Positions 1 through 5,995 of a stretch of 7,678 nt of DNA are shown one piece after another (the stretch's first letter is position 1; each line of letters opens with the position of its first letter). This stretch comes from an uncultured Prevotella sp. (GTDB lineage: Bacteria > Bacteroidota > Bacteroidia > Bacteroidales > Bacteroidaceae): assembly GCA_905373605.1 (NCBI GenBank), contig CAJPTO010000151.1, forward strand, positions 1 through 7,678, in the 5' to 3' direction. The position numbers were made by a program, and so were the translations under genes. The notes beneath the pieces were generated by a model. That model saw only the letters and a program-made list of their open reading frames with translations. It had not been told where the DNA came from and ran no database searches.

Positions 1-204
1 TCCTAGGGGTTATAGGGTTTCTAGGCCTTCTAGGGACTCTAGATTTGCTAGGGTTTCTAGGCTTCCTAGGGTTTCTAGGTTTCTAGATTTGCTAGGCTTT
101 CTAGGGGGTCTAGGTTTCCTAGGGGTTCTAGATTTGCTAGGCTTTCTAGGGGGTCTAGGTTTCCTAGGGGTTCTAGATTTGCTAGGTTTTCTAGGGTTCT
201 AGGC
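1..204. repeat. 9-bp-period CTAG tandem array with 45-bp higher-order unit
   Basis: The tetranucleotide CTAG starts at 3, 21, 30, 39, 48, 57, 66, 75, 83, 92, 101, 110, 119, 128, 137, 146, 155, 164, 173, 182, 191 and 199, with a degenerate ATAG at 12. The step is exactly 9 bp except for two 8-bp steps (75 to 83, 191 to 199). A five-unit, 45-bp block is repeated perfectly at 82-126 and 127-171, with partial copies starting at 38 and 172 marked by TCTAGATTTGCTAGG. The G-rich/T-rich filler between sites varies. The array is cut by the window edge, so its full length is unknown. It ends 13 bp before the stop of the LolA-like gene (217). A hand count finds only about nine CTAG sites in the remaining 7.4 kb, so this is a local, purpose-built or slippage-grown structure. 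No function is known to me. Confidence 0.95.
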
Positions 205-216
205 AGCCTTAACTTT

Positions 217-843
217 TCATATTTTAAACTCTTCTTCGCTCACAGCGGCGTTCTTTTTCACCTGATGCAGCTCAATGATGGTGTTGTCGCCGCCCTTTTC
301 GCGCATCTCAACCGTTGTGGCGATAAGCTGTTTGCTGTCGAATGTGATGACAAGCAGGCTGAACATCTGCTTCATCTCCTTTTTAAGGGGCGTTAGTTGT
401 GCAATCCATTTGTTGCCGTCTACAAACATTTGGGTCTTAAAACGCTGCTTATCCGTAAGGCATTCGCCCGTAACGCTGCTCATCATGATGGCCGTAATCT
501 CTCGAAACACCTTGCTTTTGGCTGCGTCTACCACGTCTTTGCGCTGTGCACTCTTCATCAACACCTTTGTTCCGTTGAGGATAAAGGTGTATTGGTAGGG
601 CGAAACGTATTGCCAACGAAGCTTTGAAGGCTGACTGTAGGCCATTCTTCCTTTCGAAACCATTTTTTGGCTCAACATCTTGAGCGTCTTTGTCTGGGTG
701 AACGAGCATTGCATGGTCTTGGTTTTCTGTGCCATCTCGCCCACCTTTTGCATCATCTGCGCCGCCGTTTGGCCGCTTACTGCCGTTTGTGCACCGATGG
801 TTAATGGCGCACATAGTAATAATATCGATAGTATGTATTGCAT
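217..843 (-). CDS. LolA-like outer-membrane lipoprotein/lipid carrier protein
   Basis: A 208-residue protein. The N-terminus MQYILSILLLCAPLTIGA followed by QTA is a typical Sec signal peptide, with cleavage likely near residue 18, so the mature protein is periplasmic. The segment around residues 44-100 (MQCSFTQTKTL, MVSKGRMAYSQPSKLRWQY, YTFILNG) fits the Bacteroidota LolA-like half-barrel fold. The start is the ATG at 843: the open frame continues upstream only as an antisense-style read-through of the preceding gene, and 843 places the signal peptide at the N-terminus. It lies 11 bp after the stop of the small transporter gene, so it is probably the last gene of the operon. LolA homologues inside aryl-polyene clusters are thought to carry the lipid-like product, or a cluster lipoprotein, to the outer membrane rather than to replace housekeeping LolA. 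That role is inference. The stop TGA is followed almost at once by the CTAG array. Confidence 0.85.
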   Translation of the reverse strand: MQYILSILLLCAPLTIGAQTAVSGQTAAQMMQKVGEMAQKTKTMQCSFTQTKTLKMLSQKMVSKGRMAYSQPSKLRWQYVSPYQYTFILNGTKVLMKSAQRKDVVDAAKSKVFREITAIMMSSVTGECLTDKQRFKTQMFVDGNKWIAQLTPLKKEMKQMFSLLVITFDSKQLIATTVEMREKGGDNTIIELHQVKKNAAVSEEEFKI

Positions 844-854
844 ATTCTTATTCT

Positions 855-1211
855 TTACTTCATACTCACCATCACCACGCCTGCCATGATAAGCGCAACG
901 CCCAGCCAACGCACCAGCGGAATGGCCTCGTGAAAGACAAAAACCGCCGCTAGCATGCCCATTACGTAGCTTAAACTTATCAAAGGGTAGGCCTGGCTCA
1001 GCGGGTAATGCTTCAGGATGTAGAGCCATAACAACGTTGAAAGGGCGTAACACAGGCCACAGAGGGCAAACCAAGCGCAGGTGAGTGCGCGAAAGAAGAA
1101 TGCCCACGACCACGAAAAGGCGCCTATCTGCTGCAAAGAGAGCTTCAATGTGACCTGTGTGCCTGCCAAAAGTGCCGACTGCAACAGGGCTAGTGCAAGT
1201 AACTTGAACAT
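855..1211 (-). CDS. Small four-helix EamA/ArnE-like transporter
   Basis: A 118-residue, very hydrophobic protein with four predicted membrane helices (about residues 2-24, 42-67, 71-93 and 97-116). The second half (LWLYILKHYPLSQAYPLISL, then LAAVFVFHEAIPLVRWLGVALIMAGVVMVS) closely follows the pattern of ArnE/ArnF and other half-size EamA or drug/metabolite-transporter proteins: P-L-S-x-A-Y-P, a Glu after the third helix, and a G-rich fourth helix. The membrane Glu of EmrE-type multidrug exporters is not evident in helix 1, so a lipid- or undecaprenyl-phosphate-linked substrate flippase is more likely than a drug pump. Such half-size proteins work as dimers. The start ATG at 1211 lies inside the 3' end of KS2 (22-nt overlap), indicating translational coupling. 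The substrate is unknown; moving a polyene-lipid or its precursor across the inner membrane is inference. Confidence 0.8.
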   Translation of the reverse strand: MFKLLALALLQSALLAGTQVTLKLSLQQIGAFSWSWAFFFRALTCAWFALCGLCYALSTLLWLYILKHYPLSQAYPLISLSYVMGMLAAVFVFHEAIPLVRWLGVALIMAGVVMVSMK

Positions 1212-2935
1212 AATTGCTGAACATCTTCTAGCGTATGGAGCGCGCTTATGGCCCCTTCCGCCTCGCTTGTTAGTACCATTGAGAGGGCTGTTTGCCCCGC
1301 TTCATCGTGCCATCCCACCAAGGCTGTTTGCAAATCGCCCAACGCTATCTGCAACCAAGCATCGGTTAGGGCACTTTCCAGCGACCGCATACCATGCGCA
1401 TAGGTGCTGTTATAGCCATGACAATGGGTGTGAATGGCGATAAGACTGCTGATGGTGTTGTGCGTTGAGTGGATGAAATTGGTGGGCTTAAGACTGCTTT
1501 CGCCCTCGATTGCCATTTCTCGCAGAAACTTTTCGGTCTCTTCCACGCAGCCCATTGCCGTGCCAGTGATGATGGCTTGCGGCTCTTTTAAGCCTGAACG
1601 CTGAAGGGCTACAAGCGAAGTGAGCAGCGCACGCCGCAAAACTCCGCTCAATCGACGTGCCACTAAGGGCGGAATGCGCGGCATCTCGCTTTCGGCAATG
1701 TCTTCAAACCGCAAGGCCAAACGCACATATACGGGGCGTAAGGGCTGTTGTGAGGGGGCTGTTTGGCTGCATGGTGCCGAAAATATCAGTGAAGTGTCGT
1801 TGCCGCCAAAGCCAAATGCGTTGCAAAGCACATGTCGAAGCTGTTGTCCGCGCAGCGTATGGGCCACGGGAACGATGCCTTCGGTCATGGGTTCACGCCA
1901 ATTGAGGTTGCCTGGAATGAAGCCATGACGCATGGCCAACAGGCAAATAACGGCCTCGATGCTGCCCGAAGCACTGGTGGTGTGGCCTGTTCGCGACTTT
2001 GTTGACGACACTGGCGCCACGTCCGGGCCGAAAACGCGCTGCAAAGCCATGCTCTCGCTGGCATCATTGTTGGGCGTTGCCGTGCCATGTGCATTCACAT
2101 AGTCGATGTCTTTGGGTTGCAAACCAGCCCTTTTCAAGGCTTGTTGCATGGCAAGGGCCGCTCCCAGTCCATCGTCTGACGAGGCTGTTTGGTGGAAAGC
2201 ATCGCAGGCATTGCCCCATCCGCTAAGCACGGCCAATGGTTTTGCGCCGCGTTGTGCCGACGATTCGGCCGTTTCCAGCACCACGAAAGCCGCACCCTCG
2301 CCCAGGTTTAGTCCTGCCCGGGTGTTGTCGAACGGCCTGCAAGGCTCGCCATCGAGTATCATCAGCGAGCGAAATCCGTTGAAATGAAACAGCGAAAGGC
2401 ATTCCGTTCCGCCCACAACCACCTTCGTAAAACGTCCCGAACGCAACAGGTTAGCCCCAAGGATAAAGGCATTGGCAGCCGAAGAACATGCTGTGCTGCA
2501 TGTTGTTACAAAAGCAAACCTACCCACATTGCGCGCCATTCCCTCGGTTGAACGACCGCAATCGCCCAGCTCGTTGTCGGTTCGGGCAGGGTCGAAATGG
2601 CGTTCGGCGCAGTCCATGTCGGCCACAGTTGTACCCGAAACGAGTGCAACGTCGCCCAATTCTTGCGTGCTGATGCCTGCCATGTCCAATGCTTCGCGCA
2701 GAGCCAGCGTGCCTAAAAGGGCCGTTCGCGACGTGTTGGCGGTGCAAGGCAAGCCCAATAGCTGGGCCAACTGCTCGTTAGAGAGCTGCACTTCGCCCAC
2801 AGGCATCTGCCGATGCTGGGTTTCGAGGTGCCTAACAGGGGCTAACCCACAGACATCGTCCAACAAAGCGCGATGCGTTTCGGCCGTGTTGGTGCCCAAT
2901 GCAGATACAATTCCGGTGCCAGTGACAACAATCAT
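1190..2935 (-). CDS. Beta-ketoacyl-ACP synthase (KS2) fused to a chain-length-factor-like domain
   Basis: A 581-residue protein. Residues 1 to about 385 are a FabF-type ketosynthase with an intact site: Cys150 in TTCSTACSSAANAF, His283 in NAHGTATPNND, Lys313 and His318 in STKSRTGHTTSASG, and the closing NAFGFGGND near 372-380. It should condense ACP-bound chains with malonyl-ACP in the cytoplasm. Residues ~400-581 form an extra domain resembling the N-terminal half of ketosynthases of the PF13723 type (IITGTAMGCVEETEKFL near 455-471, PTNFIHSTHNTISSLIAI at 484-501, HGYNSTYAHG at 506-515). Where an active enzyme would have its nucleophile (T-A-C-A-S-G), this domain reads Y-A-H-G, so it cannot acylate. 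It looks like the stand-alone chain-length-factor-like protein of flavobacterial flexirubin clusters, here fused. FabF-type enzymes are usually ~410-420 residues. The start ATG overlaps the ACP2 stop by 4 nt (ATGA), a classic coupling. The domain call is by eye. Confidence 0.9.
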   Translation of the reverse strand: MIVVTGTGIVSALGTNTAETHRALLDDVCGLAPVRHLETQHRQMPVGEVQLSNEQLAQLLGLPCTANTSRTALLGTLALREALDMAGISTQELGDVALVSGTTVADMDCAERHFDPARTDNELGDCGRSTEGMARNVGRFAFVTTCSTACSSAANAFILGANLLRSGRFTKVVVGGTECLSLFHFNGFRSLMILDGEPCRPFDNTRAGLNLGEGAAFVVLETAESSAQRGAKPLAVLSGWGNACDAFHQTASSDDGLGAALAMQQALKRAGLQPKDIDYVNAHGTATPNNDASESMALQRVFGPDVAPVSSTKSRTGHTTSASGSIEAVICLLAMRHGFIPGNLNWREPMTEGIVPVAHTLRGQQLRHVLCNAFGFGGNDTSLIFSAPCSQTAPSQQPLRPVYVRLALRFEDIAESEMPRIPPLVARRLSGVLRRALLTSLVALQRSGLKEPQAIITGTAMGCVEETEKFLREMAIEGESSLKPTNFIHSTHNTISSLIAIHTHCHGYNSTYAHGMRSLESALTDAWLQIALGDLQTALVGWHDEAGQTALSMVLTSEAEGAISALHTLEDVQQLCSSYLH

Positions 2936-3189
2936 TTGGTGCGATTTTGGGCGATGTGCTGTGCCATTGTGTTCACCGAGGCCAAAATAGCCTTGCCATC
3001 GGCAGGATTGTTCAGCCTGATGCCGTATTGTTTCTCCATCAGCACGATGAGTTCTAGGGCGTCTATGGAGTCAAGCCCCAGTCCGTCGCCGAACAAAGGC
3101 GCGTCGTCGTCGATGTCTTCGGGCTTCATGTCTTCCAAAGACAAGGCCTCGACAATCTGTTTCTTCAATATTTCTTTCAGTTCTTCCAT
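2932..3189 (-). CDS. Acyl carrier protein (ACP2)
   Basis: An 85-residue acidic protein starting MEELKEILKK. The phosphopantetheine site is Ser41 in GLGLDSIDALEL, preceded by the acidic DDDAPLFGDG. Length and helix pattern fit a type II ACP, and the extra D-S-I-D-A-L-E pattern is typical of the ACPs paired with aryl-polyene/flexirubin ketosynthases. The ATG at 3189 was chosen over the longer open frame upstream because residues before it have no ACP character and overlap KS1 in another frame. It begins 49 bp after the KS1 stop and overlaps KS2 by 4 nt, so it lies between the two ketosynthases and probably serves both. A phosphopantetheinyl transferase must act on it; none is seen here. Confidence 0.93.
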   Translation of the reverse strand: MEELKEILKKQIVEALSLEDMKPEDIDDDAPLFGDGLGLDSIDALELIVLMEKQYGIRLNNPADGKAILASVNTMAQHIAQNRTK

Positions 3190-3238
3190 TTTATGTTGCG
3201 TTATGTGTGGCGCAAGGGCGTTGCGTTGCGCTGTATGT

Positions 3239-5041
3239 CTATGTAATCTTTGTTTCTGTTTGCGTGGTGTCTTGCGGATTGTGGCAGGTGCGTTGCACCC
3301 CGTATAGGCCAATTTGCGCTTCAAAGTGGGTGTCGTCTTCATATTCCAGCCATCCGCCAAGCACCATATTGGCCTCCTGGTCCATTGCCGCGGCCTGCAA
3401 CAGGGTGCTGATTTGTTGTTCATCTTGTTGCAGAGCGATGAAGAAAGCCGTTTCGCCGTGCACGTTATGGCGTATGGCCAGTTCGCCAAGGGCGATGTTT
3501 GGCAGGGTATACACGAAGCGTGCGGGCGATGGAAAGAAGCAATCGTACCGCTCGATGGTGGCTTGATAGGCCAAGTCTGTTGCCCAAGAGCCGCTTCTAC
3601 CGGCGAAAACGATGGCCGTGTTGTCGGATAGGGGCATGCTCTGCCGGGCATCTGCGCCCTTGGTGAGCAGTTCGGCGGCCACGAAAGCCAGCCGACTAAG
3701 CCCGTCCATCTTGTAAAACTTGGGGTAATCGTCGGTCAAGCGTTTGTAAAGGGCTGTGATCAACGCTCCGTTTTCGGCGTCGATGTGCAGCGCATGCCCG
3801 TCTATCATCACCCCATTGTGGGCTATGCGCACACGTCTTAGCGGCAAGAGCGAGGGTGGGGTGGGGGTTGTTGCAGGCGTTTGGTTGCTTTTGGCTGCGT
3901 TGTTGCCCCAGTTCCACCTCATAGCCACGTTGCATCCGCCGAAGCCCGACAGCATTTTAACAAACTGCCGCTTGCTTGTTGCCTGCGTTTCTGCGCTGAT
4001 GATGAGGGGTTTGCTAACGCCCAGCTCGGTGAAACCCAAGGTTGGTGGCACCATTCCACGCTCTACAGCCATCATCGAGAGTATCGTTTCGAGCACTCCA
4101 GCTGCGCCCATAGTGTGCCCGTAGGTGCCTTTCAGGGCGTTAACAGGCACGTTTTGGAGTGCTGCTCGGTGCAAAGCCTTGGCCTCCATCTCATCGTTGT
4201 AGGGCGTGGCTGTGCCATGTGCGCCAACAAAGGCAATGTCTTGGGCATCGTTTATGCCCATTGCGGCTAACGCCCGAAAGCATCCTTCGCCTTTTTTCGA
4301 TGGACTTGATATGTGGTAAGCATCGTTTCGCACAGCCCCGTTCATGATGTGCCATGCGTTGTTTGCGTCATCTTGTTGGGCCGAGAGTATCATTGTGGCC
4401 GCCGCTTCGCCCAGGTTAAGGCCGTTGCGATATAGGTCGAACGGCTTGCAAGGCGCGTTGGAGAAGGCCTTGAACGACTGAAATCCCGACACGATGAAGG
4501 CTGATTGCACATCGCAACCGCACACAACAACTTGCCGATAGCGGCCCATCTGCAGCAACCTGTGGGCAAAGAGCAGGGCATGTGCGCCCGATATGCAGGC
4601 GTTGCACAATATATAGGGTTCGTTTGGGCTGCCCAAGGCACGGGCAATGGCTTCTGCCGAGGGTGCTAGCAGTGTGCGTTGGCGCGGCAGATGTGGCTGG
4701 TTGCAGGGCGAAAGCAGTTCTATGTTGCCCTTTGTGGTGGCCAAAACGATGCCCACATCGCGGCTTGTGAGGTTCACATTGGCCTGCTTGGCCGCCTCTC
4801 TCACAGATAACACCACGAGCATCTCGAAGCGCGAGAGCTGCAAAGCGGGCTTGCCCACGATGTTGTGGAAGCGTTCTTCCACGGCATTGTCGTCGAAGAG
4901 TGCGGCCACGAAGGCTTGCTGTAGCCCCCATTTCGTGTTGTGGGTCTTCAGTTTGGTGCGTCGTTGCATGGTGGCAGCGAAGTTTTCTTCGCTAGTCCAG
5001 CCCAATGGCGACGATATGTTGTGTGCAATGCTATGCGTCAT
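3239..5041 (-). CDS. Beta-ketoacyl-ACP synthase (KS1) with a C-terminal degenerate KS-like extension
   Basis: A 600-residue protein. The ketosynthase core spans about residues 1-380 with a complete site: Cys149 in CNACISGAHAL, His275 in GAHGTATPYND, Lys304 and His309 in LKGTYGHTMGAAG, and GFGG at 366-369. It lacks the canonical V-V-x-T-G-x-G start of FabF and begins MTHSIAHNISSPLGW, a form seen in ketosynthases of aryl-polyene clusters. A Thr/Pro-rich linker (~384-400) leads to a second region (~401-585). There FVYTLPNIALGELAIRHNVHG (509-529) matches the segment just before the nucleophile of KS N-terminal domains (N-T-L-P-N-I-A-x-G-E-I-A-I-R), but what follows (ETAFFIALQQD) has no Cys. The extension is thus chain-length-factor-like and inactive as a condensing enzyme. 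The ATG at 5041 follows an AT-rich AATATATAG leader. Downstream is ACP2 (49 bp); upstream is a 214-bp gap filled with polypurine (mRNA sense) repeats. Confidence 0.9.
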   Translation of the reverse strand: MTHSIAHNISSPLGWTSEENFAATMQRRTKLKTHNTKWGLQQAFVAALFDDNAVEERFHNIVGKPALQLSRFEMLVVLSVREAAKQANVNLTSRDVGIVLATTKGNIELLSPCNQPHLPRQRTLLAPSAEAIARALGSPNEPYILCNACISGAHALLFAHRLLQMGRYRQVVVCGCDVQSAFIVSGFQSFKAFSNAPCKPFDLYRNGLNLGEAAATMILSAQQDDANNAWHIMNGAVRNDAYHISSPSKKGEGCFRALAAMGINDAQDIAFVGAHGTATPYNDEMEAKALHRAALQNVPVNALKGTYGHTMGAAGVLETILSMMAVERGMVPPTLGFTELGVSKPLIISAETQATSKRQFVKMLSGFGGCNVAMRWNWGNNAAKSNQTPATTPTPPSLLPLRRVRIAHNGVMIDGHALHIDAENGALITALYKRLTDDYPKFYKMDGLSRLAFVAAELLTKGADARQSMPLSDNTAIVFAGRSGSWATDLAYQATIERYDCFFPSPARFVYTLPNIALGELAIRHNVHGETAFFIALQQDEQQISTLLQAAAMDQEANMVLGGWLEYEDDTHFEAQIGLYGVQRTCHNPQDTTQTETKIT

Positions 5042-5128
5042 CTATATATTAATATGGTGTGCAGTGTGGGTTTACCCCACGTTTGGCGGATTTGGTAGAG
5101 AATTTGGATACTCCTCATTTCTTATCCC

Positions 5129-5290
5129 TCACGATATACTCGCCTTACTGCTTTCTACTTCCTCCTTTACTCCTTACTACTTCCCCTTTACTTCCTTACT
5201 CCTTCCTCCTTACTTCCTTCCTACTTCCTCCTTTACTCCTTTTCTACTTCCTCCTTTACTCCTTACTACTTCCCCCCATTTCCCCTTTCC
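5129..5290. repeat. Polypyrimidine repeat tract (polypurine in the mRNA), left of the thioesterase
   Basis: An almost pure C/T tract on the plus strand, built from short units such as TACTTCC, TTTACTCC and CTTACTACTTCC, with TAC recurring at about 11-12 bp. It contains a perfect 35-bp direct repeat at 5152-5186 and 5241-5275 (offset 89 bp). The 13-mer CTACTTCCTCCTT occurs at 5155, 5221 and 5244. On the mRNA strand it reads as runs of GGAGG, AAGGAG and GTAAG, i.e. many Shine-Dalgarno-like hexamers, but it lies mostly more than 80 nt from the KS1 start. The rest of the 5042-5255 gap (5042-5128) is AT-rich leader with a weak GTGGG/CCCAC hairpin at 5066-5080. The tract enters the 3' end of the thioesterase gene. 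Confidence 0.93.
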
Positions 5291-5693
5291 ACCGCTCTTG
5301 CCATGCGCGATAGAAAGCTGGCGAATACCATTCCAGTTGGTATTGCTTGTTCATAAACACCTGAACGCTATGACCTGTAGCCATCAGTGCATTGTCATCG
5401 GAGCGTCTAATCTCATAGTCGAACACTATTTTAGCGGCTTCGGTCGGCACATACACGATGTCTACGCGGCATTTAGTGCCATAAGCGATGGGCTGCTTAT
5501 ACTTGAATGTTAGTTCAACAAGCGGTGCATAGAAGCCATTATCGGCAATGGTGAGGTATTCAAGGCCGTACTTAGCCCCGAAAGCTTCGCGCGCATCCTC
5601 GAAATATAGGGCATACGAGCCATGCCACACCACATTCATTGCGTCTACTTCGCTAAATCTTATCTCTATTTCTTTGCTGGTTTGAAGGGGCAT
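5256..5693 (-). CDS. Hotdog-fold acyl-ACP/acyl-CoA thioesterase (4HBT/YbgC-like)
   Basis: A 145-residue protein. The N-terminal signature IRFSEVDAMNVVWHGSYALYFEDAREAFG (start near residue 11; key residues Asp17, His24, Tyr28, Glu32, Arg35) is the classic 4-hydroxybenzoyl-CoA thioesterase/YbgC motif, with Asp17 the expected catalytic carboxylate. Residues ~58-110 (VELTFKYKQPIAYGTKCRVD, then AKIVFDYEIRR) complete the hotdog. It probably hydrolyses or edits cluster acyl-ACP intermediates in the cytoplasm. The gene is isolated by repeat-filled gaps on both sides (214 and 281 bp), unlike its tightly packed neighbours. The last residues (GGSSKE) and the TAA stop are encoded by the second copy of the 35-bp repeat, so repeat growth has set the C-terminus. 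Two hand-counted 60-bp samples give about 47% GC here against about 58% in two KS2 samples. This is only suggestive of a separate origin. Confidence 0.92.
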   Translation of the reverse strand: MPLQTSKEIEIRFSEVDAMNVVWHGSYALYFEDAREAFGAKYGLEYLTIADNGFYAPLVELTFKYKQPIAYGTKCRVDIVYVPTEAAKIVFDYEIRRSDDNALMATGHSVQVFMNKQYQLEWYSPAFYRAWQERWKGEMGGSSKE

Positions 5694-5702
5694 ATTGTTC
5701 TT

Positions 5703-5845
5703 TTTAGGAGTAAGTAGGAGGGGGGAAGGAGGAAGTAGTAAAGGAGTAAGTAGAAAATAGGAAGTAGGGGGAGGAAGGAGGAAGCGGTAAGTAGGAGGGA
5801 GGAAGTATGAAAGTGTAAGTAGTAACTAGGAGAGAAAGAAAAGAT
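5703..5845. repeat. Polypurine repeat tract (polypyrimidine in the mRNA), upstream of the thioesterase
   Basis: A nearly pure A/G stretch with scattered T on the plus strand, made of GGAGTAAGTAG, GGAGGAAGTAG and GGAGGAAGG units. It lies just before the thioesterase start (ATG at 5693). Its sequence is the reverse complement of the tracts on either side: AAGGAGGAAGTAG (5726-5738) pairs perfectly with the 13-mers at 5155, 5221 and 5244, and AGTAGTAAAGGAGTAA (5734-5749) pairs perfectly with 5959-5974. In the mRNA it is pyrimidine-rich, so the thioesterase has no Shine-Dalgarno-like sequence immediately upstream, apart from the general A/T-rich Bacteroidota leader. Positions 5846-5875 are an ordinary-looking 30-bp spacer to the next tract. 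Confidence 0.9.
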
Positions 5846-5875
5846 TAATTGCTTTACGCCATAGGTGTTGTTAGC

Positions 5876-5995
5876 TCTTTTCAGTATTTCTCCTTTTCAC
5901 GCTGCTTCTTTACTCCTTTATTCCTCTACTACATTAATCTTCTACTTTTTTACTACCTTTACTCCTTTACTACTCTACTTCTTTACTCCTCCGTC
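5876..5995. repeat. Polypyrimidine repeat tract (polypurine in the mRNA) at the dehydratase 3' end
   Basis: A C/T-rich tract with units TTTACTCC, CTCTACTAC and TACTTCTTTACTCC on the plus strand, less regular than the tract at 5129-5290. Together with the polypurine tract at 5703-5845 it forms an imperfect long inverted repeat around a ~30-bp spacer. The best perfect block is 16 bp (5734-5749 with 5959-5974). The tract runs into the dehydratase coding end: the final GGVKK residues and the TAG stop (5975-5977) lie within it. In RNA the two arms could fold into a long hairpin in the dehydratase-thioesterase gap and act as a processing, stability or attenuation element. That is inference. Confidence 0.88.

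Noticed and set aside
1..204. CRISPR-like or telomere-like interpretation of the left array
   Set aside because: There are no unique spacers of CRISPR length. The TAGGGTTT resemblance to telomeric repeats is partial, and the period is 9 bp with a CTAG core, which no telomere repeat has.
217..1224. 335-residue version of the LolA-like protein starting at 1224
   Set aside because: The extra N-terminus overlaps the small transporter in another frame and would bury the clear signal peptide beginning at the ATG at 843.
2932..3651. 239-residue version of ACP2
   Set aside because: The upstream part is out-of-frame KS1 sequence. The ACP fold starts at MEELKEIL (ATG at 3189).
3850..3880. G-rich run that might form a G-quadruplex
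   Set aside because: Only three good G-runs are close together. The run is explained by Pro/Thr codons of the KS1 linker on the other strand.
5066..5080. GTGGG/CCCAC hairpin upstream of KS1 as a terminator
   Set aside because: The stem is only 5 bp, with no U-run after it on the minus strand. It is too weak to call.
4647..5513. 288-codon plus-strand open frame across KS1's start, the repeat tract and the thioesterase
   Set aside because: It is antisense to two well-supported genes, and its middle is a low-complexity Ser/Phe/Leu/Pro translation of the pyrimidine tract. No domain is recognisable.
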